The notes under the pieces: model-generated | What the model saw: only the letters and a program-made list of their open reading frames with translations | Database searches by the model: none | What the model was told of the DNA's origin: nothing | From: RBG-13-51-18 sp050014095 | GTDB lineage: Bacteria > Chloroflexota > Dehalococcoidia > Dehalococcoidales > RBG-16-60-22 | Assembly: GCA_050014095.1 (NCBI GenBank) | Contig: JBEKDZ010000005.1 | Span: 215,330 to 279,329 of the forward strand | Length of the DNA: 64,000 nucleotides | Direction of reading: 5' to 3' | Position numbers and translations under genes: made by a program | Shown here: piece by piece, positions 8,502-17,731 of the stretch | Position numbering within the stretch: the first letter of the stretch is position 1 | How the letters are laid out: each line of letters opens with the position of its first letter

Positions 8502-9224
8502 GTGAAGGTTATTTTTATTGAAGATGTCCCCAAAGTCGCTAGAGCCGGCCAAACCAAAGAGGTCGCCGATGGCTATGCCCGTAACTACCTGTTCCCGCGT
8601 AAGCTGGCTGTCCTGGCGAACTCTCAAGCTGCCACTGCCATCGAGACTCATCTTAAGAAAATCGTCAAGCAGCGCGCCATTGAAGAAGCGGAAATGGCGG
8701 AAGTGGCGAAGCAAATCAATGGCGTGGCAATTACGCTTAAAGCCAGGGTCGGCGAGAAGGATAAACTCTATGGCTCGGTCACCGGCGCCGATATCGCTGA
8801 AGAGCTGACCAAAGCCGTTTCGCGTGAAATCGATAAAAGGAAGATTGACCTCGCGGAGCCGATTCGCCAGGTCGGCGTTTATGACGTGACCGTCAGGTTC
8901 ACTCATGAAATCACCGCAATTGTCGTTGTCACCGTCATGTCCGACGCCGAAGGTGCGCCTATGCCTGTAAGAGCGATAAAAGTCGAAGCCCCGACGGAAG
9001 AAAAGAAAGAGAAGAAGGTCAAGAAGGAAAAACCGCCCAAGGAGCCTAAGGAAGAGAAGCCTGCCGCAGAAAAACCAGCTAAAGAAAAGAAAGCTAAGGC
9101 TGAAAAAGAGGAAAAACCGACCGAAGAAAAGCCCTCTAACGAGGATAAACCCGTTACAGAAGAAAAGAAACCCAAATCTAAAGCTAAGAAAGCGGCAGAA
9201 ACGGTCGAGGAAAAAAAGGAGTAG
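8502..9224 (+). CDS. rplI: 50S ribosomal protein bL9 with long charged C-terminal tail
   Basis: bL9 binds 23S rRNA near the L1 stalk. Residues 1-148 match the whole protein: the start KVIFIEDV, the loop GYARNYLFPRKLA, then the C-terminal domain with GSVTGADIAEEL. The start is GTG after AGGAGAG. Beyond the normal end are about 90 extra residues made almost only of Lys, Glu, Pro and Ala in EEKPxxEKKxK-like repeats, giving 240 residues in total. The tail is probably disordered. It precedes dnaB by 6 bases, a common rplI-dnaB arrangement. Confidence 0.94.
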   Translation: MKVIFIEDVPKVARAGQTKEVADGYARNYLFPRKLAVLANSQAATAIETHLKKIVKQRAIEEAEMAEVAKQINGVAITLKARVGEKDKLYGSVTGADIAEELTKAVSREIDKRKIDLAEPIRQVGVYDVTVRFTHEITAIVVVTVMSDAEGAPMPVRAIKVEAPTEEKKEKKVKKEKPPKEPKEEKPAAEKPAKEKKAKAEKEEKPTEEKPSNEDKPVTEEKKPKSKAKKAAETVEEKKE

Positions 9225-9230
9225 TTCTAC

Positions 9231-10613
9231 GTGAACGATGTCAGGCTACCGCCAAATGATAATGACGCCGAAGAAGCGGTCATCGGCTCGCTGTTGATTG
9301 ACGGCACGTCTATTTTTCAGATTGCCGATTTTCTGCGGCCGTCGGATTTCTACTTCGAGCAGAACCGGCTGCTTTATGAAGCCGCCATGGCGCTCTACCA
9401 GCGTGACGAGGCTATCAATCAGGTGACGCTGGCGCAGGAGCTTACACGCCTCGGCAAGCTAGATACAATCGGCGGTGCTGCCCGCTTGAGCTACCTGATA
9501 TCTGTCTGCCCTACCTCCCTGGATATCGAGCATTATGCCCGCATCGTCTATCGACTGTCCATCATGCGTCAGCTGATCACCGCCGGCGACCGTATCTCTG
9601 CCATCGGCTATGAGGCTGGACCCGATGTCGAGGAAGGCTTAGCTAAAGCCGAAGGTATTTTATTCCGGCTGCGTCGCGGCGGCGGCAGCAACGACCTTAC
9701 TCATATCCGCGAGGTGCTGGATAAGTACTTCGAGGTAGCCCCGCCCTCCACCGAGGAGCGACCCGAGCGTTTACCTTTCGTTCCTTCAGGCTTTGTTGGG
9801 CTGGATGAGTTTCTTAACGGACTCCAGCGCTCCGACCTTATTATCATCGCCGGGCGGCCCAGCATGGGCAAGACCAGCTTGGCGTTGAATATCGCCCGTA
9901 ATGCCGCCGTCGAGCACCGCGCTTGCGTTGCCCTCTTCAGCCTGGAGATGAGCCGCGACTCCCTGGTAACGCGTCTGGTCTCCAGCGAGTCCGGCATCAA
10001 CGCGCGGCGTATCCGTTTTGGCGAGCATAAAACCGAGGAAGAAGAGCGTAAAGTCATGGAGGCAACCGGCGTTCTTTCGGAAGCCCCCATTTACGTTGAT
10101 GATACCCCGATGATTCGTATGGCGGAGATGCGCTCCAAAGCCCTCCGTCTTAACTACGAGCGCGGCATCGATTTGGTCATCCTCGATTATCTCCAGTTGA
10201 TGCAGGGTGAAAGCAGCGGCCGGGGCGAAAACCGCGTGCAGGAAATTAGCTTAATCTCCCGGTCGCTTAAAGCGCTGGCGCGTGAAATCAATGCGCCGGT
10301 GCTGGCGGTATCGCAGTTGAGCCGTGCCGTCGAGTGGCGTGCCTCCCACGAGCCGCAGCTCTCCGACCTCCGTGAAAGCGGCAGCATTGAGCAGGACGCC
10401 GACGTCGTCCTCTTTATCTACCGCGATGAGTATTATTACAAGACCGAAGAGGAGTGGAATGCTGCTCACCAAGGCGAGGAATACCCACGAGAACAGGCGG
10501 ATATCATTATCGCCAAGCACCGCAATGGCCCCACCGGTCGGATAAAACTGCGTTTCCGTCATACCCTAGCTAAATTTGAACCTCTGATTACTCCGGAGCC
10601 GACTTTGCTATGA
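9231..10613 (+). CDS. dnaB: replicative DNA helicase DnaB
   Basis: Hexameric helicase that unwinds DNA at the replication fork. The 460-residue protein has the N-terminal primase-interacting domain (about 1-110) and the RecA-like domain with Walker A GRPSMGKTS (208-216), Walker B VILDYLQLM and the later HRNGPTG region. No intein is present. Translation starts at GTG six bases after rplI. The stop overlaps the start of the DnaD-like gene as ATGA, so helicase and accessory loaders are made from one message. Confidence 0.97.
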   Translation: MNDVRLPPNDNDAEEAVIGSLLIDGTSIFQIADFLRPSDFYFEQNRLLYEAAMALYQRDEAINQVTLAQELTRLGKLDTIGGAARLSYLISVCPTSLDIEHYARIVYRLSIMRQLITAGDRISAIGYEAGPDVEEGLAKAEGILFRLRRGGGSNDLTHIREVLDKYFEVAPPSTEERPERLPFVPSGFVGLDEFLNGLQRSDLIIIAGRPSMGKTSLALNIARNAAVEHRACVALFSLEMSRDSLVTRLVSSESGINARRIRFGEHKTEEEERKVMEATGVLSEAPIYVDDTPMIRMAEMRSKALRLNYERGIDLVILDYLQLMQGESSGRGENRVQEISLISRSLKALAREINAPVLAVSQLSRAVEWRASHEPQLSDLRESGSIEQDADVVLFIYRDEYYYKTEEEWNAAHQGEEYPREQADIIIAKHRNGPTGRIKLRFRHTLAKFEPLITPEPTLL

Positions 10614-11317
10614 CACAGTTTCAGGGTTTTCCATCCGGCGGCAAGGTGCTGTATACCGCCATACCTAATGTCTTTTTCAGCGCTTTATTGCCGCAGATAA
10701 CGGATATAGCCGAGCTTAAAACAATTTTGTATATTATGGCGATGCTTTATACCAAGAAAGGCTACCCCAGATTTATCGCTTACGCCGAGCTGCTGGAGAA
10801 CTCGGCTCTGATGCAGAGCCTCGATAGCTCGAAGGATAAGCTACGCGGGGCTCTGAAAATAGCGGTAGAGCGCGGCGCTTTATTAAGCCTGAAGGTGGAT
10901 AAGGAAGGGACTTCCCAGGATATTTATTTTCTTAATGATGACCCAAGCCGCCAGGCGGTGGAAAAAATTAAAAGCGGCGAGCTTAAGCTGGCGGGACTAA
11001 AAACCGGTATGCCCGAACCCATTTCGGCGGAGCCGCTGCCGGATATCTTCACTCTTTATGAGCAGAATATCGGCATGCTGACCCCGATGATTGCCGATGA
11101 GCTACGGGATATGGAGAACTTATATCCGGAGAACTGGATACGGGATGCTATTAAAGAAGCAGTTTTACATAACAAGAGAAGCATTAGATATATCGCCAAA
11201 ATACTAGAAAATTGGTCGGTAGAAGGCCGCAGTGATGGAACATATCAGCGAGATTCTAAAGCGACGGGGCCGGACAAATACTTCAAAGGAAAATACGGAC
11301 ACATGGTCCGGCGCTGA
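10610..11317 (+). CDS. DnaD-domain replication protein
   Basis: The 235-residue product has an N-terminal winged-helix-like region (about 1-110, FSALLPQITDIAELKTIL) and a C-terminal DnaD/DnaB_2 domain (about 135-200). The latter contains LYEQNIGMLTP and the YPENWIRDAI...YIAKILENW signature. In Firmicutes such proteins help load the replicative helicase during primosome assembly. Its place between dnaB and a DnaC-type ATPase supports that role here. The start overlaps the dnaB stop (ATGA). The basic tail after the DnaD domain overlaps the next gene by 83 bases. Confidence 0.88.
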   Translation: MTQFQGFPSGGKVLYTAIPNVFFSALLPQITDIAELKTILYIMAMLYTKKGYPRFIAYAELLENSALMQSLDSSKDKLRGALKIAVERGALLSLKVDKEGTSQDIYFLNDDPSRQAVEKIKSGELKLAGLKTGMPEPISAEPLPDIFTLYEQNIGMLTPMIADELRDMENLYPENWIRDAIKEAVLHNKRSIRYIAKILENWSVEGRSDGTYQRDSKATGPDKYFKGKYGHMVRR

Positions 11318-12647
11318 CGAGCCGTCGGTGCAGGGTGCGGATTGCCCTATCTGCAAAGGTGCCCGTATCGTGCATCCCCGTTTGCCTTCGGGACAGCCGG
11401 ACTATAGCCGCGCCGTTCCCTGTCGCTGTGTGAAGGACAAAATTAGTAGTGAACGCCAGTTCCGCCTTAAAAAGTATTCCAATCTCGGTTCTTTGAACCG
11501 CTTTACCTTTGATAATCTTCTGCCGGAGGGCAGGAGCAGCAGTCCGCAAACCCAGGCGCGCTTTAGTCAGGCGTATGAAGCCGCCCGCGCCTTTGCCGCC
11601 AATCCTGAAGGATGGCTTGTTTTCAGTGGACCCAGCGGCAGCGGCAAGACCCATCTGGCGGCGGCTATCGTCAACGAGCGTATCGAAAAGGGTCAGCCCG
11701 CCCTCTATATCACTACTCCCGATTTGCTCGACCGCCTGCGTTCCTCTTTTAATCCTGATAGCGAGACGCCCTACGATGAGTTCTTCGAGCAGGTCAAAAG
11801 CGCCCCGCTGTTGGCTTTAGATGATTTGGGTGTGCAGTCCGGCACCCCCTGGGCGAAAGAAAAGCTCGACCAGCTGTTAACCTCTCGTTTTAACGCCAGC
11901 TTGCCCACGGTTATCGTTACTGCTGTATCACTAGATTCTTTGGATGACCGGCTGCGCACCCGCCTTACCGATGCGCGTTTATGCCGCGTCTTTATCCTTG
12001 AAGAAGAATCTCTTGCCTCTATTTATGCCTGGCCGCCGGAATTCGAACTGCAAAAGAACATGACCTTCATCAACTATAAGCGCCGCACTGATTTATCCAT
12101 GGAGCAGCAGGATAATATGGACGCCGCTTATCGTCTCACTTTCGATTTCGCCAAGAATCCGGAGGGGTGGCTGGTCTTTATGGGGGAGACCGGCTGCGGT
12201 AAGACGCACCTGGCTGCCGCTATCGTCAATTACCGCTATGAAATGGGCAAGCCGGCTTTGTTTGTCGTCGTTCCTGATTTTCTTGACCATCTTCGTTCTG
12301 CTTTCAACCCGGAAAGCAAGGTATCTTATGACCAGCTTTTCGAGAGCGTTAAAACCGCCCCGCTTTTGGTTTTGGACGACTTCGGCGAGCAGTCCACCAA
12401 CCCCTGGGTGAAGGAAAAGCTTTACCAGCTTATTAACTACCGCTATAACAGCCGCCTCCCCACCGTTATCACCACCCGCCTCTCTCTGGATGAGATTAAG
12501 GAAGAAGTAGATAGTTCGATTAGCTCACGACTAGTAGACCGCAATATCAGCGTCACTTTTGGCATCATCGCGCCGGACTTTCGCAACGAAAGAAAACCCA
12601 GGCAAAAGAGCAGCGCTCCCCGCCCCAAATCCGCCCGGGGACGCTGA
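11235..12647 (+). CDS. DnaC/IstB-type helicase-loader-like ATPase with two AAA+ domains
   Basis: About 470 residues, roughly twice a normal DnaC/DnaI. An N-terminal cysteine cluster (CPIC at about 38-41 and CRC at about 64-66) may bind zinc. Two homologous AAA+ modules follow: Walker A GPSGSGKT (133-140) with LLALDDLG (193-200), and GETGCGKT (318-325) with LLVLDDFG (378-385). The phrases NPEGWLVF and GKTHLAAAIVN occur in both halves, so this is an internal duplication. The second half ends with ISSRLVD, resembling the arginine-finger region; the first has LRTRLTD at that place. The ATG at 11235 has AGAAGG 8 bases upstream; a GTG one codon earlier is possible. It follows dnaB and the DnaD-like gene, which supports a role in helicase loading. 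Confidence 0.85.
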   Translation: MEHISEILKRRGRTNTSKENTDTWSGADEPSVQGADCPICKGARIVHPRLPSGQPDYSRAVPCRCVKDKISSERQFRLKKYSNLGSLNRFTFDNLLPEGRSSSPQTQARFSQAYEAARAFAANPEGWLVFSGPSGSGKTHLAAAIVNERIEKGQPALYITTPDLLDRLRSSFNPDSETPYDEFFEQVKSAPLLALDDLGVQSGTPWAKEKLDQLLTSRFNASLPTVIVTAVSLDSLDDRLRTRLTDARLCRVFILEEESLASIYAWPPEFELQKNMTFINYKRRTDLSMEQQDNMDAAYRLTFDFAKNPEGWLVFMGETGCGKTHLAAAIVNYRYEMGKPALFVVVPDFLDHLRSAFNPESKVSYDQLFESVKTAPLLVLDDFGEQSTNPWVKEKLYQLINYRYNSRLPTVITTRLSLDEIKEEVDSSISSRLVDRNISVTFGIIAPDFRNERKPRQKSSAPRPKSARGR

Positions 12648-12882
12648 TGCTTTAGCTTAAATCTCAAATCTCAACAGTCAAAACTAAGAACGCAGAAAAA
12701 CTTTAACTTCTAAGCTATCTTTGGCCCCCACATCTCGATTAGACAAATCTTTATATATAACATCCCTTTATATTCCCCCTAGTAAAAATCTTTTTTATCG
12801 CCCGTCAAATCTCGCAATCGCAAAATGTGTTGCATTTTTTTATGAAACCTTTATAGTGCTTTACACAATTTTAACGGGGTTA

Positions 12883-12912
12883 TTGTAGCGATTTTATGTT
12901 CTTTATTATAAT
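12883..12912 (+). promoter_or_regulatory. promoter for the kelch/Fn3 surface protein
   Basis: TTGTAG (12883-12888) and a perfect TATAAT (12907-12912) are 18 bases apart, in a 295-base AT-rich gap that separates the replication operon from the surface-protein gene. The predicted RNA start is about 24 bases before the ATG. No clear Shine-Dalgarno is seen. Nothing else was recognised in this gap. Confidence 0.6.
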
Positions 12913-12942
12913 ACTTAGCCTCGTCTGTCAGAATAATAATAG

Positions 12943-15900
12943 ATGGCATTATATAGACGTTTAATTAAGTTTTTCATCGGCTTCATGCTGGCGGCAGCTA
13001 TTATTGTTCCTGCGTTGGGAATGAATATCGCTGCCGCCACCACTACCTGGACGCAGACCACACTGGCAGACTTTACCTCCGGCACGCTTGTCCAACTGGA
13101 TGCTACAAGCAGCCCCGGCGACGTCAAGCTGGCTCAAAGTGCCAACGGCTATGTCTATGCCTTTAGAGGCAACAATACCAAGACCTTCTGGCGCTACGAT
13201 GTCGCCGCGAATAGCTGGACGGCGCTGGCGGATGCCCCGCAGAACGTCGGCGCCGGTGGTGCCCTAGCTTTTGATGGAAATAACTACATCTACGCCCTGT
13301 CTGGTAACGGGCAGAAATATTTCTGGCGCTATAATATTACCACCAACACCTGGCTATCTCTAGCCTCTACTAGTAATCCCGTAAATGCCGGCGGTGCGCT
13401 GGTCTATACCGGAAGCTATCTATACGCTTTCCGCGGCGGTGGCCAGAAAACCTTCTGGTGTTATAATATCTCTAAGAACTCGTGGTCATCTATGGCGAGT
13501 ACGTCAGCTGCGGTCAGCGGTGGTGGCGCCTTGACATGGGGCGGCGGCGATTTTATTTATGCGTTGGGAGGGGCTTCCTCCAACTTTTGGAGATACAGTA
13601 TTACCGGCAATAGCTGGAGTACTAAAGCCTCAACTCCGTCCTCGGTCGGCGATGGTGGTTCGCTTGCCAGCGATGGGGGAAATTATGTCTATGCTCTTAA
13701 GGGTGGTAACACCGTCACTTTCTGGCGTTATAATATCACCGCCAACTCCTGGACGGCTATGGCGGATACTCCGGCTACACCTTGTGTCTATGGCGGCGGC
13801 GCTCTGGTCTATGATAGTAACGCCCATCTCTATGCTTTGCGTGGTAACAGTCAAACAGATTTTTGGAAATACGATGTGTCCTCTAATAACTGGGGCACAA
13901 TGACATCCGTTCCTTCTGCGGTAGCCTATGGCGGCGCCCTTGCCTTCAAACCGGGTTCTTCTTACTACACATCCGGCACACTAACCTCCTCGACGTACGA
14001 TACAGGGAGCGCTTCTGATTTCGGTACAATCTCCTGGACGGCCGTTACTCCAGCATCTACCACCATTCAATTCCAGATTGCTACCAATAATGATAGCGCT
14101 ACCTGGAACTATAAAGGACCGGACGGCACTTCGGGTACTTATTATACATCTAGCGGCGCGACTATCCGGACTAGTAATAACCCCGCCCGCTATATCAGGT
14201 ATAAGGCTTTCTTCAGTACTACGAATACGGCGGTTACGCCTGTGCTCAATGACATCAGCATTACCTACAATCCCCATATTTTCTTGCCCACCGCCACGAC
14301 CAATGCGGCGACATTAGTCGAAGAGACAACAGCGACACTACACGGCACCGTGGCTGGAGACGGTGGTGAAAGCTGCCAGTATCGCTTCGTCTATGGCACA
14401 TCACCTGGGGTCTATACCTATGATACTGGTTGGACGGGCAGTGTTACGACGGGACAGAATTTCAGCCTTGATATCAGTGGCTTAAGCCAGGGGACGCTGT
14501 ACTATTTTGCAGCGCAGGTAAAGAACAGCGCGGGCATTGGCACGGGGTCAGAGCTTAGCTTCCTGACCAAGCCGGAAGTGCCTACGGAGCTAACGGCAAC
14601 GGCCGCCAACAGCACGCAGATAAACTTACACTGGACTAAAGGCATAGGAGCCCTGAAAACATTAGTACGCCGCAGCACTGGTAACTACCCGGTGGACAGG
14701 AACCATGGTGATTTGGTCTATTTTGATACCGTTACGAACTTTTCGGATGCTGGTTTGACTGCGGGCACCACATATTACTATCGAGCATGGTCGGAGGTAA
14801 CGGCAGGGTCTCTGCAGCAGTGGTCAGATGACTATGCTTCAATCACGGCTGCCACCACGGGTGCCCCCACCGCCACGACCAATGCTGCCACCTTAGTCGA
14901 AGAGACAACAGCGACACTACATGGTACGGTAGCCAGTAGCGGCGGTGAGAGCTGCCAGTATCGCTTCGTCTATGGCACATCTCCTGGGGTATATACTTAC
15001 ACGACGGATTGGACGGGCAGCGTGACTACGGGGCAGAATTTCAGCGTTGATATCAGTGGTTTAAGCCAGGGGACACTGTACTATTTTGCAGCGCAGGTAA
15101 AGAACAGCGCGGGCATTGGCACGGGGTCAGAACTTAGCTTCCTGACCAAGCCGGAAGCGCCTACGGAACTAACGGCGGTGGTAGCCAGCAGCACACAGAT
15201 TAATTTAAGCTGGACGAAAGGGATAGGTGCCAATCGTACTAAAGTAATGCGTAAAGCCGGCAGCTACCCTACGGACTATAATGACGGAACGCCGGCCTAT
15301 TTTGATACCGGTACGAACTTTTCGGATACCGGTTTGACCGCGGGCACCACATATTACTATCGAGCATGGTCGGAGGTGACGGCAGGGTCTTTGCAGCAGT
15401 GGTCGGATGACTCGGCAGAAATAAGTGCAGCCACTAACAGCGCGCCATCCGCCACGACGAATGCGGCGGATTCGGTAGAAGAAACAACGGCGACACTACA
15501 TGGCTCTGTAGCTGCTGACGGTGGTGAGACCTGCAAGTATCGGTTTACCTATGGCACATCTCCCGGCGTCTATAGTTATAATACCTTATGGATAGATGGC
15601 GTTATCACCGGGCAAAGCTTTAGCGCGCCTATTACCGGCTTAAGCCAGGGGACACTGTACTATTTTGCAGCGCAGGTCAAGAACAGTGCGGGCATTGGCA
15701 CGGGGTCGGAGCTAAGTTTCCTGACCAAGCCGGAGGCGCCTACGGAACTAACGGCGGTGGTAGCCAGCAGCACACAGATAAACATCAGCTGGACGAAAGG
15801 GATAGGTGCCAATCGTACTAAAGTAATGCGTAAAGCCGGCAGCTACCCCACCGATTATAATGACAATGACAGCACGCTGGTCTATTTTGGTATTGGTTCT

Positions 15901-16881
15901 AATACTACGGACGATGGATTATCTTCTGAAACCGAATATTACTATCGAGCATGGTCGGAGGTGACGGCAGGGTCTCTGCAACAATGGTCAGATGACTATG
16001 CTTCAATCATAGCTACCACCACGGGTGCCCCCGCCGCTATAACCAATGAAGCGACCTTAGTTGAAGAGACAACAGCGACATTAAACGGTACGGTAGACAG
16101 TAGCGGTGGTGAGAGCTGCCAGTATCGCTTCGTCTACGGCACATCACCCGGGGTATATACCTACACAACGGAATGGATGGGCAGTGTTACGACGGGACAG
16201 GATTTCAGCGTTGATATCAGTGGCTTAAGCCAGGGGACGGTATACTATTTTGCAGCGCAGGTAAAGAACAGCGTGGGCATTGGCACAGGGTCAGAGCTAA
16301 GTTTCTTAACTAAACCGGAAAGACCAGACCCCTTTGTTGCTACTACTGCCAGTGATACCCAGATAGACGTCAACTGGACGAAAGGCGTTGGCGCCTTGAG
16401 AACCATGATACGCCGCAGCACTAGCGGCTACCCGGTGAATAGAGATGATGGTGATTTAGTCTATTTTGATACCGATACGGACGTTTCGGATACTGATTTG
16501 ACCGCAGACACGATGTATTACTATCGGTCATGGTCGGAGGTAACGGCAGGGTCGTTGCAGCAATGGTCGGATAACTATAATGATACGGCAGCGCAGACAT
16601 CTCCTCCGCCTACAACTACGCCGCCTACAACCACGCCGCCTACGACGACGCCACCAACAACTACGCCGCCAACAACCACACCTCCTACGACCACGCCACC
16701 AACAACCACTCCGCCAACGACAACCCCGACCAACACCACCCACGTATCGGTCGGTGGCGTTGTTTATCCCATCGATAAAATGCAGGTCATGTTACCCTGG
16801 TTCGCTCTTTTCGGGTTCATTTTACTGGTTGGGGGTGCGGTGGCTTGCAAACTCATCATGGTAAAATTCAACCAGCGTTAG
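12943..16881 (+). CDS. secreted kelch/fibronectin-III repeat protein with C-terminal membrane anchor
   Basis: A 1312-residue exported protein. Residues 1-32 form a signal peptide (LYRRLIKFF, a hydrophobic core, AAA). Residues about 55-340 hold six kelch-like units of the form YxYAxxG...FWRYxxxxNSW, enough for one beta-propeller. Residues about 445-1215 are four tandem units of about 193 residues, each made of two fibronectin-III-like domains (SLSQGTxYYFAAQVKN and TxYYYRAWSEVTAGS mark them). A PPTTT linker repeated about eight times follows, then a C-terminal membrane helix after the motif GGVVYPIDKMQVMLPWF. The protein is probably displayed on the surface with its repeats outside. The last 45 residues resemble those of the proteins at 37362-38204 and 38584-39409. 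The function is probably adhesion or carbohydrate binding, by inference only. Confidence 0.85.
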   Translation: MALYRRLIKFFIGFMLAAAIIVPALGMNIAAATTTWTQTTLADFTSGTLVQLDATSSPGDVKLAQSANGYVYAFRGNNTKTFWRYDVAANSWTALADAPQNVGAGGALAFDGNNYIYALSGNGQKYFWRYNITTNTWLSLASTSNPVNAGGALVYTGSYLYAFRGGGQKTFWCYNISKNSWSSMASTSAAVSGGGALTWGGGDFIYALGGASSNFWRYSITGNSWSTKASTPSSVGDGGSLASDGGNYVYALKGGNTVTFWRYNITANSWTAMADTPATPCVYGGGALVYDSNAHLYALRGNSQTDFWKYDVSSNNWGTMTSVPSAVAYGGALAFKPGSSYYTSGTLTSSTYDTGSASDFGTISWTAVTPASTTIQFQIATNNDSATWNYKGPDGTSGTYYTSSGATIRTSNNPARYIRYKAFFSTTNTAVTPVLNDISITYNPHIFLPTATTNAATLVEETTATLHGTVAGDGGESCQYRFVYGTSPGVYTYDTGWTGSVTTGQNFSLDISGLSQGTLYYFAAQVKNSAGIGTGSELSFLTKPEVPTELTATAANSTQINLHWTKGIGALKTLVRRSTGNYPVDRNHGDLVYFDTVTNFSDAGLTAGTTYYYRAWSEVTAGSLQQWSDDYASITAATTGAPTATTNAATLVEETTATLHGTVASSGGESCQYRFVYGTSPGVYTYTTDWTGSVTTGQNFSVDISGLSQGTLYYFAAQVKNSAGIGTGSELSFLTKPEAPTELTAVVASSTQINLSWTKGIGANRTKVMRKAGSYPTDYNDGTPAYFDTGTNFSDTGLTAGTTYYYRAWSEVTAGSLQQWSDDSAEISAATNSAPSATTNAADSVEETTATLHGSVAADGGETCKYRFTYGTSPGVYSYNTLWIDGVITGQSFSAPITGLSQGTLYYFAAQVKNSAGIGTGSELSFLTKPEAPTELTAVVASSTQINISWTKGIGANRTKVMRKAGSYPTDYNDNDSTLVYFGIGSNTTDDGLSSETEYYYRAWSEVTAGSLQQWSDDYASIIATTTGAPAAITNEATLVEETTATLNGTVDSSGGESCQYRFVYGTSPGVYTYTTEWMGSVTTGQDFSVDISGLSQGTVYYFAAQVKNSVGIGTGSELSFLTKPERPDPFVATTASDTQIDVNWTKGVGALRTMIRRSTSGYPVNRDDGDLVYFDTDTDVSDTDLTADTMYYYRSWSEVTAGSLQQWSDNYNDTAAQTSPPPTTTPPTTTPPTTTPPTTTPPTTTPPTTTPPTTTPPTTTPTNTTHVSVGGVVYPIDKMQVMLPWFALFGFILLVGGAVACKLIMVKFNQR
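14286..16600 (+). repeat. four in-frame tandem DNA repeats of about 580 bp
   Basis: Units begin near 14286, 14866, 15446 and 16028, each opening with a version of GCCACGACCAATGC. Long stretches are nearly identical between units, for example around CCAGGGGACACTGTACTATT and the segment coding for EVTAGSLQQWS. This suggests recent duplication or ongoing gene conversion within the gene. Confidence 0.85.
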
Positions 16882-16882
16882 G

Positions 16883-17539
16883 CTAGACCCTTTCGCCGAA
16901 TATCTTACTGCCTATTCTGACGATATTGGCGCCCTCTTCCAGGGCGATTTTATAGGAATCCGTCATTCCCATGGAAAGATATCTCATTTCTAGATTAGGC
17001 TGGACTATTGACTGTAATCGTTCGAACAACTTTCTTGTCTCGCGGAAATTCGCCCGCAGCTCCTCTGCACCTCCCGTCGCTGTACCCATGGTCATTAGTC
17101 CCATCACCCGGATATTATTTAAAGCTGCCATTCCGGTAATCAGCTCGGTGGCGTTCTCTGGTTGGACTCCTGCCTTTTGCGCCTCCCGACCGCTGTTTAT
17201 CTCGACCAGCACCGGCATAATCTTGCCTATTTGTTGACACCTTTTATCGATTTCACCCGCTATTTCAAAGGAGTCCACCGTCTCTATCATGTCGAAAAGC
17301 TCGACGGCTTTTTTAACCTTGTTTCGCTGGATGTGCCCGATAAAGTGCCACGCTACTCTGTTGCCGACGACCCGATAAGCATTTTCCGCTTCCTGGACGT
17401 AGTTTTCCCCGATGACTGTTATACCTGCCTCAATCGCTTCCAGGATTTCCTGTGGGCTTCTCGTTTTAGCTGCGGCGACGAGCTTGACGCCTGCCGGCAG
17501 CTCGGCAAGTATTTGCCGGACATTCTCTGCAATGGTCAT
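16883..17539 (-). CDS. yggS: PLP homeostasis protein, YggS/PROSC family
   Basis: The 218-residue cytoplasmic protein has the single alanine-racemase-like barrel of the YggS family. The PLP-binding lysine lies in LVAAAKTRS (about residue 26). IGENYVQEA, WHFIGHIQRNK and LSMGMTDSYKIA are further family hallmarks. Members control pyridoxal phosphate levels and have no strong enzymatic activity. The length is slightly short but complete. Its stop is one base from the end of the convergent surface-protein gene. A good promoter lies at 17583-17611. Confidence 0.94.
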   Translation of the reverse strand: MTIAENVRQILAELPAGVKLVAAAKTRSPQEILEAIEAGITVIGENYVQEAENAYRVVGNRVAWHFIGHIQRNKVKKAVELFDMIETVDSFEIAGEIDKRCQQIGKIMPVLVEINSGREAQKAGVQPENATELITGMAALNNIRVMGLMTMGTATGGAEELRANFRETRKLFERLQSIVQPNLEMRYLSMGMTDSYKIALEEGANIVRIGSKIFGERV

Positions 17540-17582
17540 TTTATCGACCGCCTTTTTATCCCCGAGTCGCCTGATTACTCAC

Positions 17583-17611
17583 ATTTTACCTTAAGCAATC
17601 AAGCGTAACAA
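17583..17611 (-). promoter_or_regulatory. promoter for yggS
   Basis: On the minus strand TTGTTA (17611-17606) and TAAAAT (17588-17583) are 17 bases apart, with the predicted start about 36 bases before the yggS ATG. Confidence 0.6.
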
Positions 17612-17731
17612 TATCAATTTCCAAAGCTCGGAAGAAAAAGGTAAATACAAAAAAGGACGTCTGCTGACTTATCAAAGAATGAAAACGTTGGCGATGAGAA
17701 GCTGTTTTACGAGGATATATTGGCGGCTATT

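Noticed and set aside
14286..16740. Repeat array considered as CRISPR or VNTR outside a gene
   Set aside because: The repeats are in frame, about 580 bp or PPTTT codons, and encode protein domains; no spacers of CRISPR size.
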